Position numbers and translations under genes: made by a program. Below, one piece after another: positions 1 to 7,707 of a stretch of DNA of 30,718 bases (its first letter is position 1; each line of letters opens with the position of its first letter). Below the pieces are notes generated by a model. It was given only the letters and a program-made list of their open reading frames with translations, had not been told where the DNA came from and did not search any database. This DNA comes from CAZJBS01 sp964544475 (GTDB lineage Bacteria; CLD3; SB21). Location: assembly GCA_964544475.1 (NCBI GenBank), contig CAZJBS010000035.1, positions 1-30,718 on the forward strand, written 5' to 3'.

Positions 1-156
1 GAAATGGGTCACGTTTCCATCGGAACGGTGGAGAATCCAGGCGCCCCGGTTCCCGTGCGTTTTTTTGTAGTCAGGAATACCCGTTCTCATGATGTACTTC
101 TTATACTTGTCGGCCTTTGCGGACGGCGTGACGCCCTGCCAGATACGTGCGATCAT
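1..156 (-). CDS. Antibiotic biosynthesis monooxygenase-like protein, N-terminal part (cut by window edge)
   Basis: The minus strand reads an open frame from an ATG at 156-154 through position 1 without a stop, giving 52 residues that begin MIARIWQGVTPSAKADKY and contain GIPDYKKTHGNRGAWILHR. This resembles the first half of small dimeric alpha/beta-barrel proteins of the ABM family (IW-G-T, then Y, then PGN-GA--L--). The usual length is about 100 residues, so roughly half is missing beyond the left edge. Such proteins are cofactor-free monooxygenases or related barrels; the substrate cannot be told from this fragment. It is divergent from the CGNR protein at 304, and the two may share a regulatory region. 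Upstream GAGAAAG is a weak ribosome site. Confidence 0.6.
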   Translation of the reverse strand, partial: MIARIWQGVTPSAKADKYKKYIMRTGIPDYKKTHGNRGAWILHRSDGNVTHF

Positions 157-227
157 AGTTTGACACTTTCTCGGTTTCGTACGTGAAAGAAAATCCTTTT
201 ATTTGATCTAGACACCATTTAACTTAC

Positions 228-292
228 TTACAATGGTTACCAAATAAGCAAAACAATTGTAACCTGTCAACTAATTTTTATAAGTTACAGTC
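228..292. promoter_or_regulatory. Dyad-rich divergent intergenic region with GTTAC/GTAAC half-sites
   Basis: The 147 bp between the two divergent genes (157-303) is AT-rich. TTACAAT at 228-234 and ATTGTAA at 256-262 form a perfect 7 bp inverted repeat with a 21-base spacer. GGTTACC (235-241), GTAACC (260-265) and AGTTACA (285-291) repeat a GTTAC-like half-site about every 25 bases. This spacing suggests an operator cluster, perhaps for autoregulation by the CGNR protein. Seen directly: the repeats. Inferred: any function. No convincing -35/-10 pair stood out. Confidence 0.35.
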
Positions 293-303
293 TGGAATTT
301 CAA

Positions 304-942
304 ATGGATCTACGCATGAGGCCGTCCGCCAAACTCAAGTTGGTTGGCGGGACGTTGTGTCTTGACTTTGTTAACACCGTGGGCGGCCGGTCGGGCAGTG
401 ACATCATTGACGACAAACTGACCGACTACGGCGATTTGGCCGCATGGGCAGTTCACGCCGGTCTGGTCTCGCCCGGTGAGGGTGATCGGCTTTTTTTGGA
501 AAGCGAACGCGATCCGGACGCCGCATCACGGGTATTTGCAAGAGCCGTGGCGTTGCGCGAGGCGGTATATCAGATCGCCAGGTGTGCCATTCGATCCATC
601 CCACCACGGCCCCCGGATATGGAACGTCTCAACTCGGAATTAGCCGGGGCATTCTCCAGACTGCGGCTCGAATCCGGTGAAGACCATTACCAATGGAACT
701 GGCCGGAAGACGGTATGGCCCTGGACCGTCTGTTGTGGCCCATCGCCGATTCGGCGGCGGAACTCCTCACCCACGAGGATCTGACGCGACTGAGAGAATG
801 TGGCGGGCAGGACTGCGGCTGGCTATTCCTCGACACGAGCAAAAGCGGGCGACGCCTGTGGTGCGATATGCGGGATTGTGGTAATCTGGCCAAAGTGAGG
901 AAATTCAGGGAAAAACAAAGGGGAAAGCGGGAACCTTCATGA
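304..942 (+). CDS. CGNR zinc-finger / ABATE-domain protein (putative regulator)
   Basis: The product has 212 residues. The N-terminal part carries the GGTLCLDFVNTVGGR motif (about 15-29) typical of the ABATE domain, followed by a helical middle. The C-terminal zinc finger has C166, C171, C187 and C192 in CGGQDCGWLFLDTSKSG, then RRLWCDMRDCGNLAKVRKF. The family name comes from CGNR; here the arginine is leucine (CGNL). These proteins are annotated as putative stress-related transcriptional regulators, but few have been studied. The length is normal for the family. The start at 304 is preceded only by a weak GGA; ATG at 316 is an alternative. The last codons (KREPS, stop at 940-942) lie inside the first copy of a tandem repeat, so the C-terminal tail is repeat-derived. 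It may regulate the divergent monooxygenase-like gene. Confidence 0.85.
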   Translation: MDLRMRPSAKLKLVGGTLCLDFVNTVGGRSGSDIIDDKLTDYGDLAAWAVHAGLVSPGEGDRLFLESERDPDAASRVFARAVALREAVYQIARCAIRSIPPRPPDMERLNSELAGAFSRLRLESGEDHYQWNWPEDGMALDRLLWPIADSAAELLTHEDLTRLRECGGQDCGWLFLDTSKSGRRLWCDMRDCGNLAKVRKFREKQRGKREPS

Positions 943-1213
943 TTCACGGAGACACCGCTTGCGCGGGTGTGACAGCCGCACCCGTCGCGCTCACGAAATT
1001 ACTTGTCGTTCCCGCGGCTTGCCCTGAGCAAAGTCGAAGGGAAAGCGGGAACCTTCATGATTCATGGAGACACCCGCTTCCGCGGGTGTGACAACCGCAC
1101 CCGTCGCGCTCACGAAATTACTTGTCGTTCCCGCGGCTTGCCCTGAGCAAAGTCGAAGGGAAAGCGGGAGCCTTCATGATTCACGGAGACACCCGCTTCT
1201 GCCGGTGTTATAA
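921..1213. repeat. Tandem repeat, about 2.5 copies of a 118-119 bp palindromic unit
   Basis: Copies begin at 921, 1039 and 1158 (GGGAAAGCGGGA-CCTTCATGATTCA...) and are nearly identical; the third ends near 1213. Each full unit contains three nested dyads: ACACCCGC-TTCC-GCGGGTGT (clearest at 1070-1089), CCCT-GAGCAAAGTCGA-AGGG (1022-1041 and 1141-1160), and GTTCCCGC paired with GCGGGAAC across the unit junction. It fills most of the 327 bp gap between the convergent ends of the CGNR gene and asnA, and may act as a bidirectional transcription end. The remaining 1214-1269 shows nothing clear. The unit is far too long and has no spacers to be a CRISPR array. Confidence 0.9.
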
Positions 1214-1269
1214 CCCACGGAGGGATCGCCGACTGGTCGCCCCTTCCCCTTCTCTTCTCCCCGCGAGGA

Positions 1270-2400
1270 TCAGTTCAACACATGAATATTCTTTTTCGCG
1301 CAGATTTCCTTGAGTCTCTGCGGCCACACCGACACGGTGACTTCACCAAGATGGGCCGTCCGTAACAAATACATGTAGGTACGTGCCTGGCCAATGCCGC
1401 CGCCGATGCTCAATGGAATCCGGTCATTCAGAATGTCCTGATGATACGGCAACTTCAGGAAATCCTCTTGTCCGGACATCTTGAGTTGCACCTTGAGCGT
1501 GTCCTTGGTTACACGAATACCCATGGATGAGAGTTCATGCCGCCGCTTGGTCACCGGGTTCCAGACGAGGATATCGCCATTGATGCCGTGGTAGCGCTCG
1601 CCGTTTTTCAGAATGGTTTCGGTCACCCAATCGTCGTAGTCGGCCGCGCGCATTTCGTGCGGATATCCGTCCTTCAAGGGCCAGCCAATGCCGATGATGA
1701 AAATCGCCTGGGCTTTTTCCGAGAGGGTTTTCGTCTCGCGCTGTTTCCTCGGCAGATCCGGGTACATCTCCAGCATCTCTTCGGCATGCAGGAACGTCAG
1801 TTCCTCCGGAAAATCCGGATACCGGCTGTCTTTGAGGGCCGGGAACATCTCCTGCGCGGTTTTGCCGGCGCCACGGATCACTTTCCAGATTTTGCGGACG
1901 ACGTCCTTCAGGAAATCCAGATTGCGGTCTTTTTCGGTAATGACTCTTTCCCAATCCCATTGATCCACATAACTGCTGTGATCATGATCCAGGAAATAGT
2001 CCTTGCGCACGGCGCGCATGTCCGTGCAGATGCCTTCGCCGACCTTGCACTCGAATTCCTTGAGCGCCCGCCGTTTCCATTTCGTGGCCGCCTGTACGAC
2101 TTGCGCGGTCATCGGCCGCTCCAGCCCCAATCCGCACGGAAACTCCACCGGCGTGCGTGATCCATCCCGATCCAGATAGTCGTTCACCCCGCTGTCCTTG
2201 TCCACAATCAACGGAACCTGGACCATGTTGAGGTTCAACTCCTTGCACAGGTTTTCTTCGATGTAGTTTTTGACCGCGTAGACGGCTTTCATCCTGTCCA
2301 TGGGACGGAGCAGTGGACGATAGTCCGTCGGAAGCACTTTTTCCACTTCTTCATACGTACTGATGCCAGGACCCGCCAGGTCCGCTTTTTTGTCAAGCAT
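1270..2400 (-). CDS. asnA: Aspartate--ammonia ligase (asparagine synthetase A)
   Basis: AsnA makes asparagine from aspartate, ammonia and ATP, releasing AMP and PPi, in the cytoplasm; the fold is that of class II aminoacyl-tRNA synthetases. Recognised from SSYVDQWDWERVI (about 142-154), NGDILVWNP, HELSSMGIRV and the C-terminal motif IGGGIGQAR, all in family order. The start at 2400 (MLDKKADLAG) is chosen because GGGAG lies eight bases upstream; an in-frame ATG at 2415 lacks such a site. That gives 376 residues, longer than the E. coli enzyme (330), mainly from an N-terminal extension of about 30 residues. It lies downstream of the zinc-ribbon gene on the same strand, but a 228 bp gap suggests its own promoter. 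Function is secure. Confidence 0.95.
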   Translation of the reverse strand: MLDKKADLAGPGISTYEEVEKVLPTDYRPLLRPMDRMKAVYAVKNYIEENLCKELNLNMVQVPLIVDKDSGVNDYLDRDGSRTPVEFPCGLGLERPMTAQVVQAATKWKRRALKEFECKVGEGICTDMRAVRKDYFLDHDHSSYVDQWDWERVITEKDRNLDFLKDVVRKIWKVIRGAGKTAQEMFPALKDSRYPDFPEELTFLHAEEMLEMYPDLPRKQRETKTLSEKAQAIFIIGIGWPLKDGYPHEMRAADYDDWVTETILKNGERYHGINGDILVWNPVTKRRHELSSMGIRVTKDTLKVQLKMSGQEDFLKLPYHQDILNDRIPLSIGGGIGQARTYMYLLRTAHLGEVTVSVWPQRLKEICAKKNIHVLN

Positions 2401-2496
2401 GTGAATTTCTCCCATTTGGATACCAATGGATAACCGCTGCCCGGCCTGGTATCGGGGAGGACAGCGCGCTCCGGTAGGTTGATGGACTATGTAGGT

Positions 2497-2555
2497 GGAG
2501 TATTTTCATGGTTGCCATGGGAATAACCGCAGCGTCCTTTGGCCCAAAGTACTCC
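2497..2555. repeat. Imperfect inverted repeat in the asnA upstream gap
   Basis: GGAGTATTTT (2497-2506) and AAAGTACTCC (2546-2555) pair at 9 of 10 positions. Inside lie CATG-GTTGC-CATG (2507-2519) and CTTTGG-C-CCAAAG (2537-2549). The structure sits between the 3' end of the zinc-ribbon gene and asnA, so it could be a transcription end, a regulatory RNA structure or a decayed repeat. It has no run of T after the stem. Confidence 0.4.
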
Positions 2556-2628
2556 AGTCCGGGTCAACAAAAAATGACGCAGGTCAGGATTTGACGGGGT
2601 GGGAGCATTTCTAATAAAGAGGCTGTTC

Positions 2629-3054
2629 CTAATAAATAAACGTTGACTTGAACCAGTTGAAAAACCACCACGATACGGTGGCGCCAAGTCCGATCATCAT
2701 CAACCCGATGGTCGTCGACACCCATCCGCCCCATACGCCGATGTGGGCATACGTTGTGCCTTTGGATGAGTACGCGCCTTTCTTCATCGACTTCAATTCA
2801 CGGTTTCCAAGCACGATGGCGATAACGCCGGGAATGGGCGAGCAGAAAACCACAAAAACAACCGAAAGTACGGCCAGCACCCCGCAAATCAGGGCAAGCT
2901 TCGCCCGCGGCGACGGCGGATGGTCCTCGACGCGAGTGATGATATCTTTGGGATAGTGGTACGTTCGCGCGGGGATGGGAAAAACGAAGCCGCACCTTTC
3001 GCACGCCGTGGCTTCATCCGGGTTGTTCGTCGTACAGGTCGGACAGAGTTTCAT
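2629..3054 (-). CDS. Zinc-ribbon, DUF4190-like membrane protein
   Basis: The 141-residue product begins with a treble-clef zinc ribbon (C4, C7, C18, C21 in CPTCTTNNPDEATACERCG). A linker follows, then two hydrophobic segments near residues 53-80 and 107-136, with the GVIAIVLGNRELKSMKKG pattern between them that is typical of DUF4190 proteins. These are small inner-membrane proteins of unknown function, often with a cytosolic zinc ribbon. It starts 21 bases after the ligA stop on the same strand, so the two are probably cotranscribed; no functional link is known. Topology and family are well supported, function is not. Confidence 0.8.
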   Translation of the reverse strand: MKLCPTCTTNNPDEATACERCGFVFPIPARTYHYPKDIITRVEDHPPSPRAKLALICGVLAVLSVVFVVFCSPIPGVIAIVLGNRELKSMKKGAYSSKGTTYAHIGVWGGWVSTTIGLMMIGLGATVSWWFFNWFKSTFIY

Positions 3055-3075
3055 GCCATCAGCCTATGGACCATT

Positions 3076-5085
3076 TCAGTCTGCGAGCAATTTCCTGAAT
3101 TCTCTTTCATCAATAACCTTGACGCCCAGGTCTTTCGCTTTGTCAAGCTTGGATCCGGCTTCCTCTCCCGCCAGCACAAAATCGGTTTTCTTGCTCACAC
3201 TTCCGGACACTTTCCCGCCCCGTTCTTCGATCAGACGTTTGGCCTCATCCCGGGAAAATGCGGACAAGGCGCCGGTCAAGACAAATATCTTTCCGGCGAA
3301 GACCTGCCGGATATCCGGCGTTGGCTTTTCAGCCATCCGGGTGTTGACCCCGGCCTTGATGAGTTTCTCAATAACCCGTCGATTCCGTCCATTGGCAAAA
3401 AAATGCACAATGCCTGACGCGGTGCGTTCGCCGATGCCCTCAATACCATCCAACTCCTCGACGGTCGATGCCATCAGCTTTTCAAGCGTTCGGCAACGCC
3501 GCGCGAGATCTTTGGCGCTTTCTTCTCCGACAAACTTGATTCCCAACGCATAAATCAGCCGTTCCAGCGACCGGGACCGGCTTTGATGGATGGCGTCCAG
3601 GAGATTCTGAACGCTCTTTGGTCCCATGCGTTCGAGGTTGAGCAATGGTTCCCTGGTCAGCGTGTACAGATCGCCGTAGTCATGGATCAGCCCGGCGTCC
3701 ACGAGTTGGGCCACCATGGCCTCCCCGAGGTTTTCGATATCCATGGCGTGGCGGCCGGCGTAATGCTCGATCCGTTTTTTCACCTGGGCGTCGCAGGATA
3801 CATTCTCGCAGCGCCACGCGGCTTCGTCTTCGCTTTTGTCGATCTCCGATCCGCAGACCGGACAGGTTTTCGGGAACTCGAACGGACGCGTGGCGGCCGG
3901 CCGGCCGGCGGACACGACTTCGACAATTTTGGGTATGACATCCCCGCCTTTTTCAATCACGACCGTATCGCCCACCCGGACGTCTTTCTCCCGGATGAAA
4001 TCTTCGTTATGCAGGGTCACGCGGCTGATCGTCGAACCCGCCAGGAAAACCGGTTCGAGTTCCGCGACCGGGCTGACGATACCCGTCCGTCCGACCTGCA
4101 GCGTGATGTCGCGAACCCGCGTCGTGGCCTGGCGCGCTTTGAATTTGAAGGCAATGGCCCATCGCGGACTTCGGGCCGTGGCGCCAAGGACCTCCTGCTG
4201 GTGAAGGCTGTTGACTTTCACCACGATGCCATCGATGTCAAACGGCAGGGTATCCCGTTTCTCCTCCCACGCCCGGTAGTACGTCATGACCTCATCCACG
4301 CCTCGGCAAACCTTGTAGGAGTCCATCACGGGAAACCGCATCGCCTTGAGTTCGTCGAGGCTCGCGCTGTGCGACGGGAACGGGTTTTTCGCGTCGATGG
4401 CACGCAGGTAATAGGCCATGAATTTGAGCGGGCGGGCGGCGACTTCCCGTGGATCCTGCAGTTTCAGGGTGCCGGCCGTCGAGTTGCGCGGGTTGGCAAA
4501 TACCATCTCACCTTCTTCCGCCCGCCGGGCATTCATGTCCAGGAAATCCTGCCGAAACATCAGCGCCTCGCCGCGTACTTCCATATTCACAAGTCCCTTG
4601 CGAAGTTCGACTTTGAGCGGAATGGAACGAATGGTTTTCAGGTTGGTGGTGATGTCCTCCCCTTTTTCCCCGTCGCCACGGGTTACACCGCGAACCAGCC
4701 GCCCGTTTTCGTACACCAGGCTGATGGCCACACCGTCGAACTTCAGTTCGCACACGTATTCGTAGTCGGCGCCTTCGACCAGATCCTTCACGCGCCGGTC
4801 GAATTCACGGAATTCGTCTTCGGTGTACGTGTTGGACAGACTCATCATGCGTTGACGGTGGGGTACGGTCGGAAAGTTTTTGGTCAGGTCGGAGCCCACG
4901 CGCTGGGTTGGCGAATCCTCCGTGCGCAATTCCGGATGGGCCGTTTCCAGATCGATCAATTCCTGCAGCAGGTGGTCGTACTCTTCATCGGCCACGGACG
5001 GCTGGTGCAGCACATAGTAACGGTAGTCGTACTCTTGAATGGCCTGACGAAGGGCGATAATGCGCTTGGCGATGGAGACGGTCAT
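3076..5085 (-). CDS. ligA: NAD-dependent DNA ligase
   Basis: LigA seals nicks during replication and repair, using NAD+ as adenylate donor. The 669-residue length matches the family. Domains in order are Ia (YDYRYYVL, about 19-26), the adenylation domain with nucleophile K115 in CELKFDGVA, the OB fold, a four-cysteine zinc finger (CPVCGSEIDK...CENVSCD, around 405-435), helix-hairpin-helix repeats, and a C-terminal BRCT domain (FAGKIFVLTGALSAFSRDE...). The start at 5085 (MTVSIAKRI) aligns with the usual LigA N-terminus; the frame stays open to 5202 but those codons lie in the palindromic element and look non-coding. The Shine-Dalgarno sequence is weak. The promoter should lie in 5086-5165 or within the element upstream. 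Confidence 0.97.
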   Translation of the reverse strand: MTVSIAKRIIALRQAIQEYDYRYYVLHQPSVADEEYDHLLQELIDLETAHPELRTEDSPTQRVGSDLTKNFPTVPHRQRMMSLSNTYTEDEFREFDRRVKDLVEGADYEYVCELKFDGVAISLVYENGRLVRGVTRGDGEKGEDITTNLKTIRSIPLKVELRKGLVNMEVRGEALMFRQDFLDMNARRAEEGEMVFANPRNSTAGTLKLQDPREVAARPLKFMAYYLRAIDAKNPFPSHSASLDELKAMRFPVMDSYKVCRGVDEVMTYYRAWEEKRDTLPFDIDGIVVKVNSLHQQEVLGATARSPRWAIAFKFKARQATTRVRDITLQVGRTGIVSPVAELEPVFLAGSTISRVTLHNEDFIREKDVRVGDTVVIEKGGDVIPKIVEVVSAGRPAATRPFEFPKTCPVCGSEIDKSEDEAAWRCENVSCDAQVKKRIEHYAGRHAMDIENLGEAMVAQLVDAGLIHDYGDLYTLTREPLLNLERMGPKSVQNLLDAIHQSRSRSLERLIYALGIKFVGEESAKDLARRCRTLEKLMASTVEELDGIEGIGERTASGIVHFFANGRNRRVIEKLIKAGVNTRMAEKPTPDIRQVFAGKIFVLTGALSAFSRDEAKRLIEERGGKVSGSVSKKTDFVLAGEEAGSKLDKAKDLGVKVIDEREFRKLLAD

Positions 5086-5199
5086 GATCGGATGTCGACG
5101 GTTGTTTGCTGACGGCAACATAGGAACGATGTTGGATACACGCAAGGGCGATTGTGAACGGCAGTTACTAATGGGAGCGCAATTTACATTACTCTTGTT

Positions 5200-5223
5200 C
5201 ACCCCTCGACTCCGCTCGGGGTG
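5200..5223. repeat. Hairpin with TCGACTCCGCTC loop core
   Basis: CACCCC (5200-5205) and GGGGTG (5218-5223) pair perfectly around TCGACTCCGCTC, whose reverse complement GAGCGGAGTCGA matches the GAGCnnAGTCGA core seen at 5236, 1026 and 1145. It is in the opposite orientation to its neighbour at 5230. Confidence 0.75.
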
Positions 5224-5228
5224 AAGCT

Positions 5229-5254
5229 TCAGGCTGAGCGTAGTCGAAGCCTGA
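5229..5254. repeat. Hairpin with GAGCGTAGTCGA loop core
   Basis: TCAGGCT (5229-5235) and AGCCTGA (5248-5254) pair perfectly around GAGCGTAGTCGA. The loop core is shared with other hairpins in this window but the stem sequence is different, so the stem is conserved by pairing rather than by sequence. Confidence 0.75.
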
Positions 5255-5375
5255 TTTGCAAAAAGTCAACTGTTTTGCGCTCCCATCAGTATCTCAAAAC
5301 GACTTCCCCTCCTCGTCCGGCATCAGGGGCGATGATGGGCGCGAATCCGGTCAATTCCGGCAGGGGGAACCAAAA

Positions 5376-6386
5376 TCAACAGCATCCTCCGCCATCGTAG
5401 AAATACGTTGACTCGGTAACATGAAGGTCATTTCGGCGAAGAGCCATCAGGGCGCTGGCGGTCTTATCGCAGATCGGCAAGGGTTGATTGTAGAAGAGCG
5501 TGTGCCCTTTGCCGTCGTCAAGACATTCGTCCTCTCCAAAATAAATCGCCGTGCGGCCGGTGAAAACACATGGACCATCCAATGGCATCGGATCTTTGAT
5601 CGCGCAGATTTCAACGCTTTCCACGTAAAGGACGCTATCGATCTCGTAGTGCTGCGGATCCAGAATGCGATACGGTCTCCTGGCCCGCACCTCCACGGTG
5701 CCAAAACCCACGTCGGTGATCGTCGTTAGATACTCCTTCAGCGGCAACGCACCGCTCAGACACAGGGCCCGCAGAGTCTGGTCATTTCGCAGTTGCTCGG
5801 GCATGATCTGATTGCAGATGGGGTCCGACAGGATCAGGCGGCCATGAGGTCTAAGAACCCGGTACACTTCATGAAGCGCCTTCTTAAGATCGTCCTTTTC
5901 AAAAATATTGAACAGGCAATTCTGCGCCGCGACGTCGATACTTTCCGCTTCCAAGGGCAAATTCAACGCATTTCCCTTCCGGAGTTCGACGAACTCGGAG
6001 CGAAACCACGCGTTCACTTTTTCCGCTTCGTGGAGATTGTTCCGGCAGGCTTCCAACATTTCCGTCACCACATCGACGCCAATGACCGAAGATTTTCGTC
6101 GGGTGAAGTACGCAAACTGCAACAATTCCATCCCTCCTCCGACACCAACATACAGAACCACGGGTACATTGCCCAAATCACGCGGATGAACAGTGCTTCC
6201 GCATCCATAATTCATCTCAAGCATTCTTTTCGGAACCGATAATTCCGGCAGCTGCCATACCGGTGTCGTTGTGCAGCACAGACCAGCCTTTGGCTTGAGA
6301 GCGGCTTCCTTGTAAACGTTTTTCGCGGCTTCCAGATAACTCACGATTTGTCCCTTTCCGGTAACGTGATGATTCGAAGAAAACAT
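5376..6386 (-). CDS. arsM: Arsenosugar-type arsenite S-adenosylmethionine methyltransferase ArsM
   Basis: The 336-residue cytoplasmic enzyme transfers methyl groups from SAM to trivalent arsenic, giving the dimethylated species that ArsS uses. The Rossmann SAM-binding motif is VLYVGVGGGMELLQ (about 78-90). Cysteines C157 (AQNCLFNIF) and C209 (ALCLSGAL) match the arsenic-binding pair of ArsM enzymes; C37-C38 (GLCCTTT) and C62 (YGCGST) are additional thiols typical of this subgroup. The C-terminus is GGGCC, directly before a TGA stop, another hallmark of the arsenosugar subfamily. The start is supported by GGAG eight bases upstream of the ATG at 6386. It is the last gene of the locus, 106 bases after the polyferredoxin. 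Assignment rests on motifs and on arsS being in the same locus. Confidence 0.9.
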   Translation of the reverse strand: MFSSNHHVTGKGQIVSYLEAAKNVYKEAALKPKAGLCCTTTPVWQLPELSVPKRMLEMNYGCGSTVHPRDLGNVPVVLYVGVGGGMELLQFAYFTRRKSSVIGVDVVTEMLEACRNNLHEAEKVNAWFRSEFVELRKGNALNLPLEAESIDVAAQNCLFNIFEKDDLKKALHEVYRVLRPHGRLILSDPICNQIMPEQLRNDQTLRALCLSGALPLKEYLTTITDVGFGTVEVRARRPYRILDPQHYEIDSVLYVESVEICAIKDPMPLDGPCVFTGRTAIYFGEDECLDDGKGHTLFYNQPLPICDKTASALMALRRNDLHVTESTYFYDGGGCC

Positions 6387-6492
6387 GATGAGAACTCCGT
6401 AGTGAGAGAATCGCCCGACGTCGCCGACGGTACGCCGAACTCATGCCACAGACGTTCCGTGACACCGTCATCCACAGCTGAAGTCATGCCGC

Positions 6493-7707
6493 TCATGGAA
6501 ACGGATCCGGCCCATGCCTGGTTATTGGAATGGCACTTATACGTCCTGAAAGCGATCCGTTTTCGAGATTCAGCACGCCGCGAGGACATACCGTGGCGCA
6601 CAGGCCGCATCCGACACACGAGGCCCGAACGACATGGTGTCCCCTTTGCGCATACGCGCGAACGTCGATGCCCATTTCACAGTAGGTGGAACAATTGCCA
6701 CAGGAGATACACTGGCCGCCGTTGGTGGTGATGCGAAAGCGGGAAATATACTTCTGCAGAATGCCCAGATACGCCGCCATGGGACAGCCAAACCGGCACC
6801 ATACGCGCGTTCCGAGCAAAGGATAAAATCCAACGCCGATCACACCCGAGAACATCGACCCGATAAGAAATCCGTACGTTTTTGAAAAAGCAGAGGACAT
6901 CGAACCCAGCAGCTCTCCCCGCCAGAAGGAATTCATCCACAGCAGGACGGTGGTAAGAATAATGAAAAGCAAAACGCTGTAAACCATGACCCGTTCAATT
7001 TTCCAGGCTTTCAGCGATTTATCCGACAACTGCCGGAACGGATCGCCCATGGTGTTCGCCAAACCTCCGCAACCACAAACCCATGAACAATACCACCGTT
7101 TGCCGAAAAAATAGGTCAATACCGGCGTTCCGACAAAGGTCATCAGGCCTCCCCAGAATGCCATGAACCGTCCAAGACCACCGGGATGCTGCGTCAGGTC
7201 ACCGAGCGTAGATGGAAAGAGATAATCGTATTTCAACGGCCAGAAGTAACTGAAATAAAATTCCGGCTGGTTCATTAATTGCAAAAACGCGGGAATCAGA
7301 TAACCGAATCCCAGCTGCGTGATCATGATCGAACCGGTTCGAATGATCTGATATTTTGAATGACGGTATTTGACCATGGCACGGAACCCCATGATCAGCA
7401 CCAGTATCGTGTAAAGTGTGCCGTAAAGAAACCATTGATCGGCGTTGCGTCCCCGGAAAAGTGCGCTCAAAGGATCCAGCCATCGGATCGCCAGTTCCAG
7501 CGGAGCCGGGTACCAATATATGATCACATAAAATCCGGTGAAGAGCACGCCCATAAGCCATCCGCCCCATCCTCTCGACGTCAACGTATGCCGCCAGATA
7601 TCATGATTCATCGCCGACGATGTTTTGGCGCCATATTTCCGATACATAAAAAATGAAGACGCGATCCCGATCAGCGTCAGGACACTCAGTACAAAATAGC
7701 CGTTCAT
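6493..7707 (-). CDS. NapH-like membrane polyferredoxin (4Fe-4S binding protein)
   Basis: The 404-residue protein has several transmembrane segments (about 5-22, 50-66, 96-112, 183-200, 241-258 and 280-298). Membrane-edge cysteine motifs are CSWVCGCGG (C207, C211, C213) and CRFGCPM (C304, C308). Two ferredoxin-type clusters follow at C333, C336, C339, C343 and C364, C367, C370, C374, the second ending CP. This layout is that of the NapH/MauN/CcoG-like electron-transfer family, which moves electrons between quinol or cytosolic donors and a partner enzyme. It overlaps the upstream FAD oxidoreductase gene by four bases (ATGA), implying coupled translation and a likely partnership: NAD(P)H to FAD to iron-sulfur centres. 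The electron acceptor is unknown; ArsS or an arsenic-reducing step is a guess. Confidence 0.82.
   Translation of the reverse strand: MNGYFVLSVLTLIGIASSFFMYRKYGAKTSSAMNHDIWRHTLTSRGWGGWLMGVLFTGFYVIIYWYPAPLELAIRWLDPLSALFRGRNADQWFLYGTLYTILVLIMGFRAMVKYRHSKYQIIRTGSIMITQLGFGYLIPAFLQLMNQPEFYFSYFWPLKYDYLFPSTLGDLTQHPGGLGRFMAFWGGLMTFVGTPVLTYFFGKRWYCSWVCGCGGLANTMGDPFRQLSDKSLKAWKIERVMVYSVLLFIILTTVLLWMNSFWRGELLGSMSSAFSKTYGFLIGSMFSGVIGVGFYPLLGTRVWCRFGCPMAAYLGILQKYISRFRITTNGGQCISCGNCSTYCEMGIDVRAYAQRGHHVVRASCVGCGLCATVCPRGVLNLENGSLSGRISAIPITRHGPDPFP

Larger units (their letters stand above)
5166..5291. mobile_element. Putative MITE-like element with terminal inverted repeats and TA ends
   Basis: The left end reads TACTAATGGGAGCGCAA (5166-5182). 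The right end (5275-5291) is its reverse complement with one mismatch. If the outer TA pairs are target duplications, the terminal repeats are CTRATGGGAGCGCAA, the pattern expected of an element mobilised by an IS630/Tc1-mariner type transposase. The interior has two complete hairpins (5200-5223 and 5230-5253). At 126 bp with no coding capacity this fits a non-autonomous element. No transposase is in the window, so mobility is inferred. It separates ligA from arsM within a 290 bp gene-free gap; 5292-5375 holds only a weak imperfect dyad. Confidence 0.55.

Noticed and set aside
4..186. 60-codon plus-strand frame at the left edge
   Set aside because: The opposite strand encodes a recognisable ABM-family N-terminus across the same bases.
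921..1213. CRISPR array
   Set aside because: The units are 118-119 bp, adjacent without spacers, and no cas gene is present.
3583..5112. 509-codon open frame on the plus strand opposite ligA
   Set aside because: It lies antisense to a complete, well-conserved ligA and has no recognisable domain; the composition reflects the complement of a GC-rich gene.
5300..5371. Rho-independent terminator after arsM
   Set aside because: Only a weak, imperfect dyad (TTCCCC/GGGGAA with a long interior) and no proper T run directly after it.
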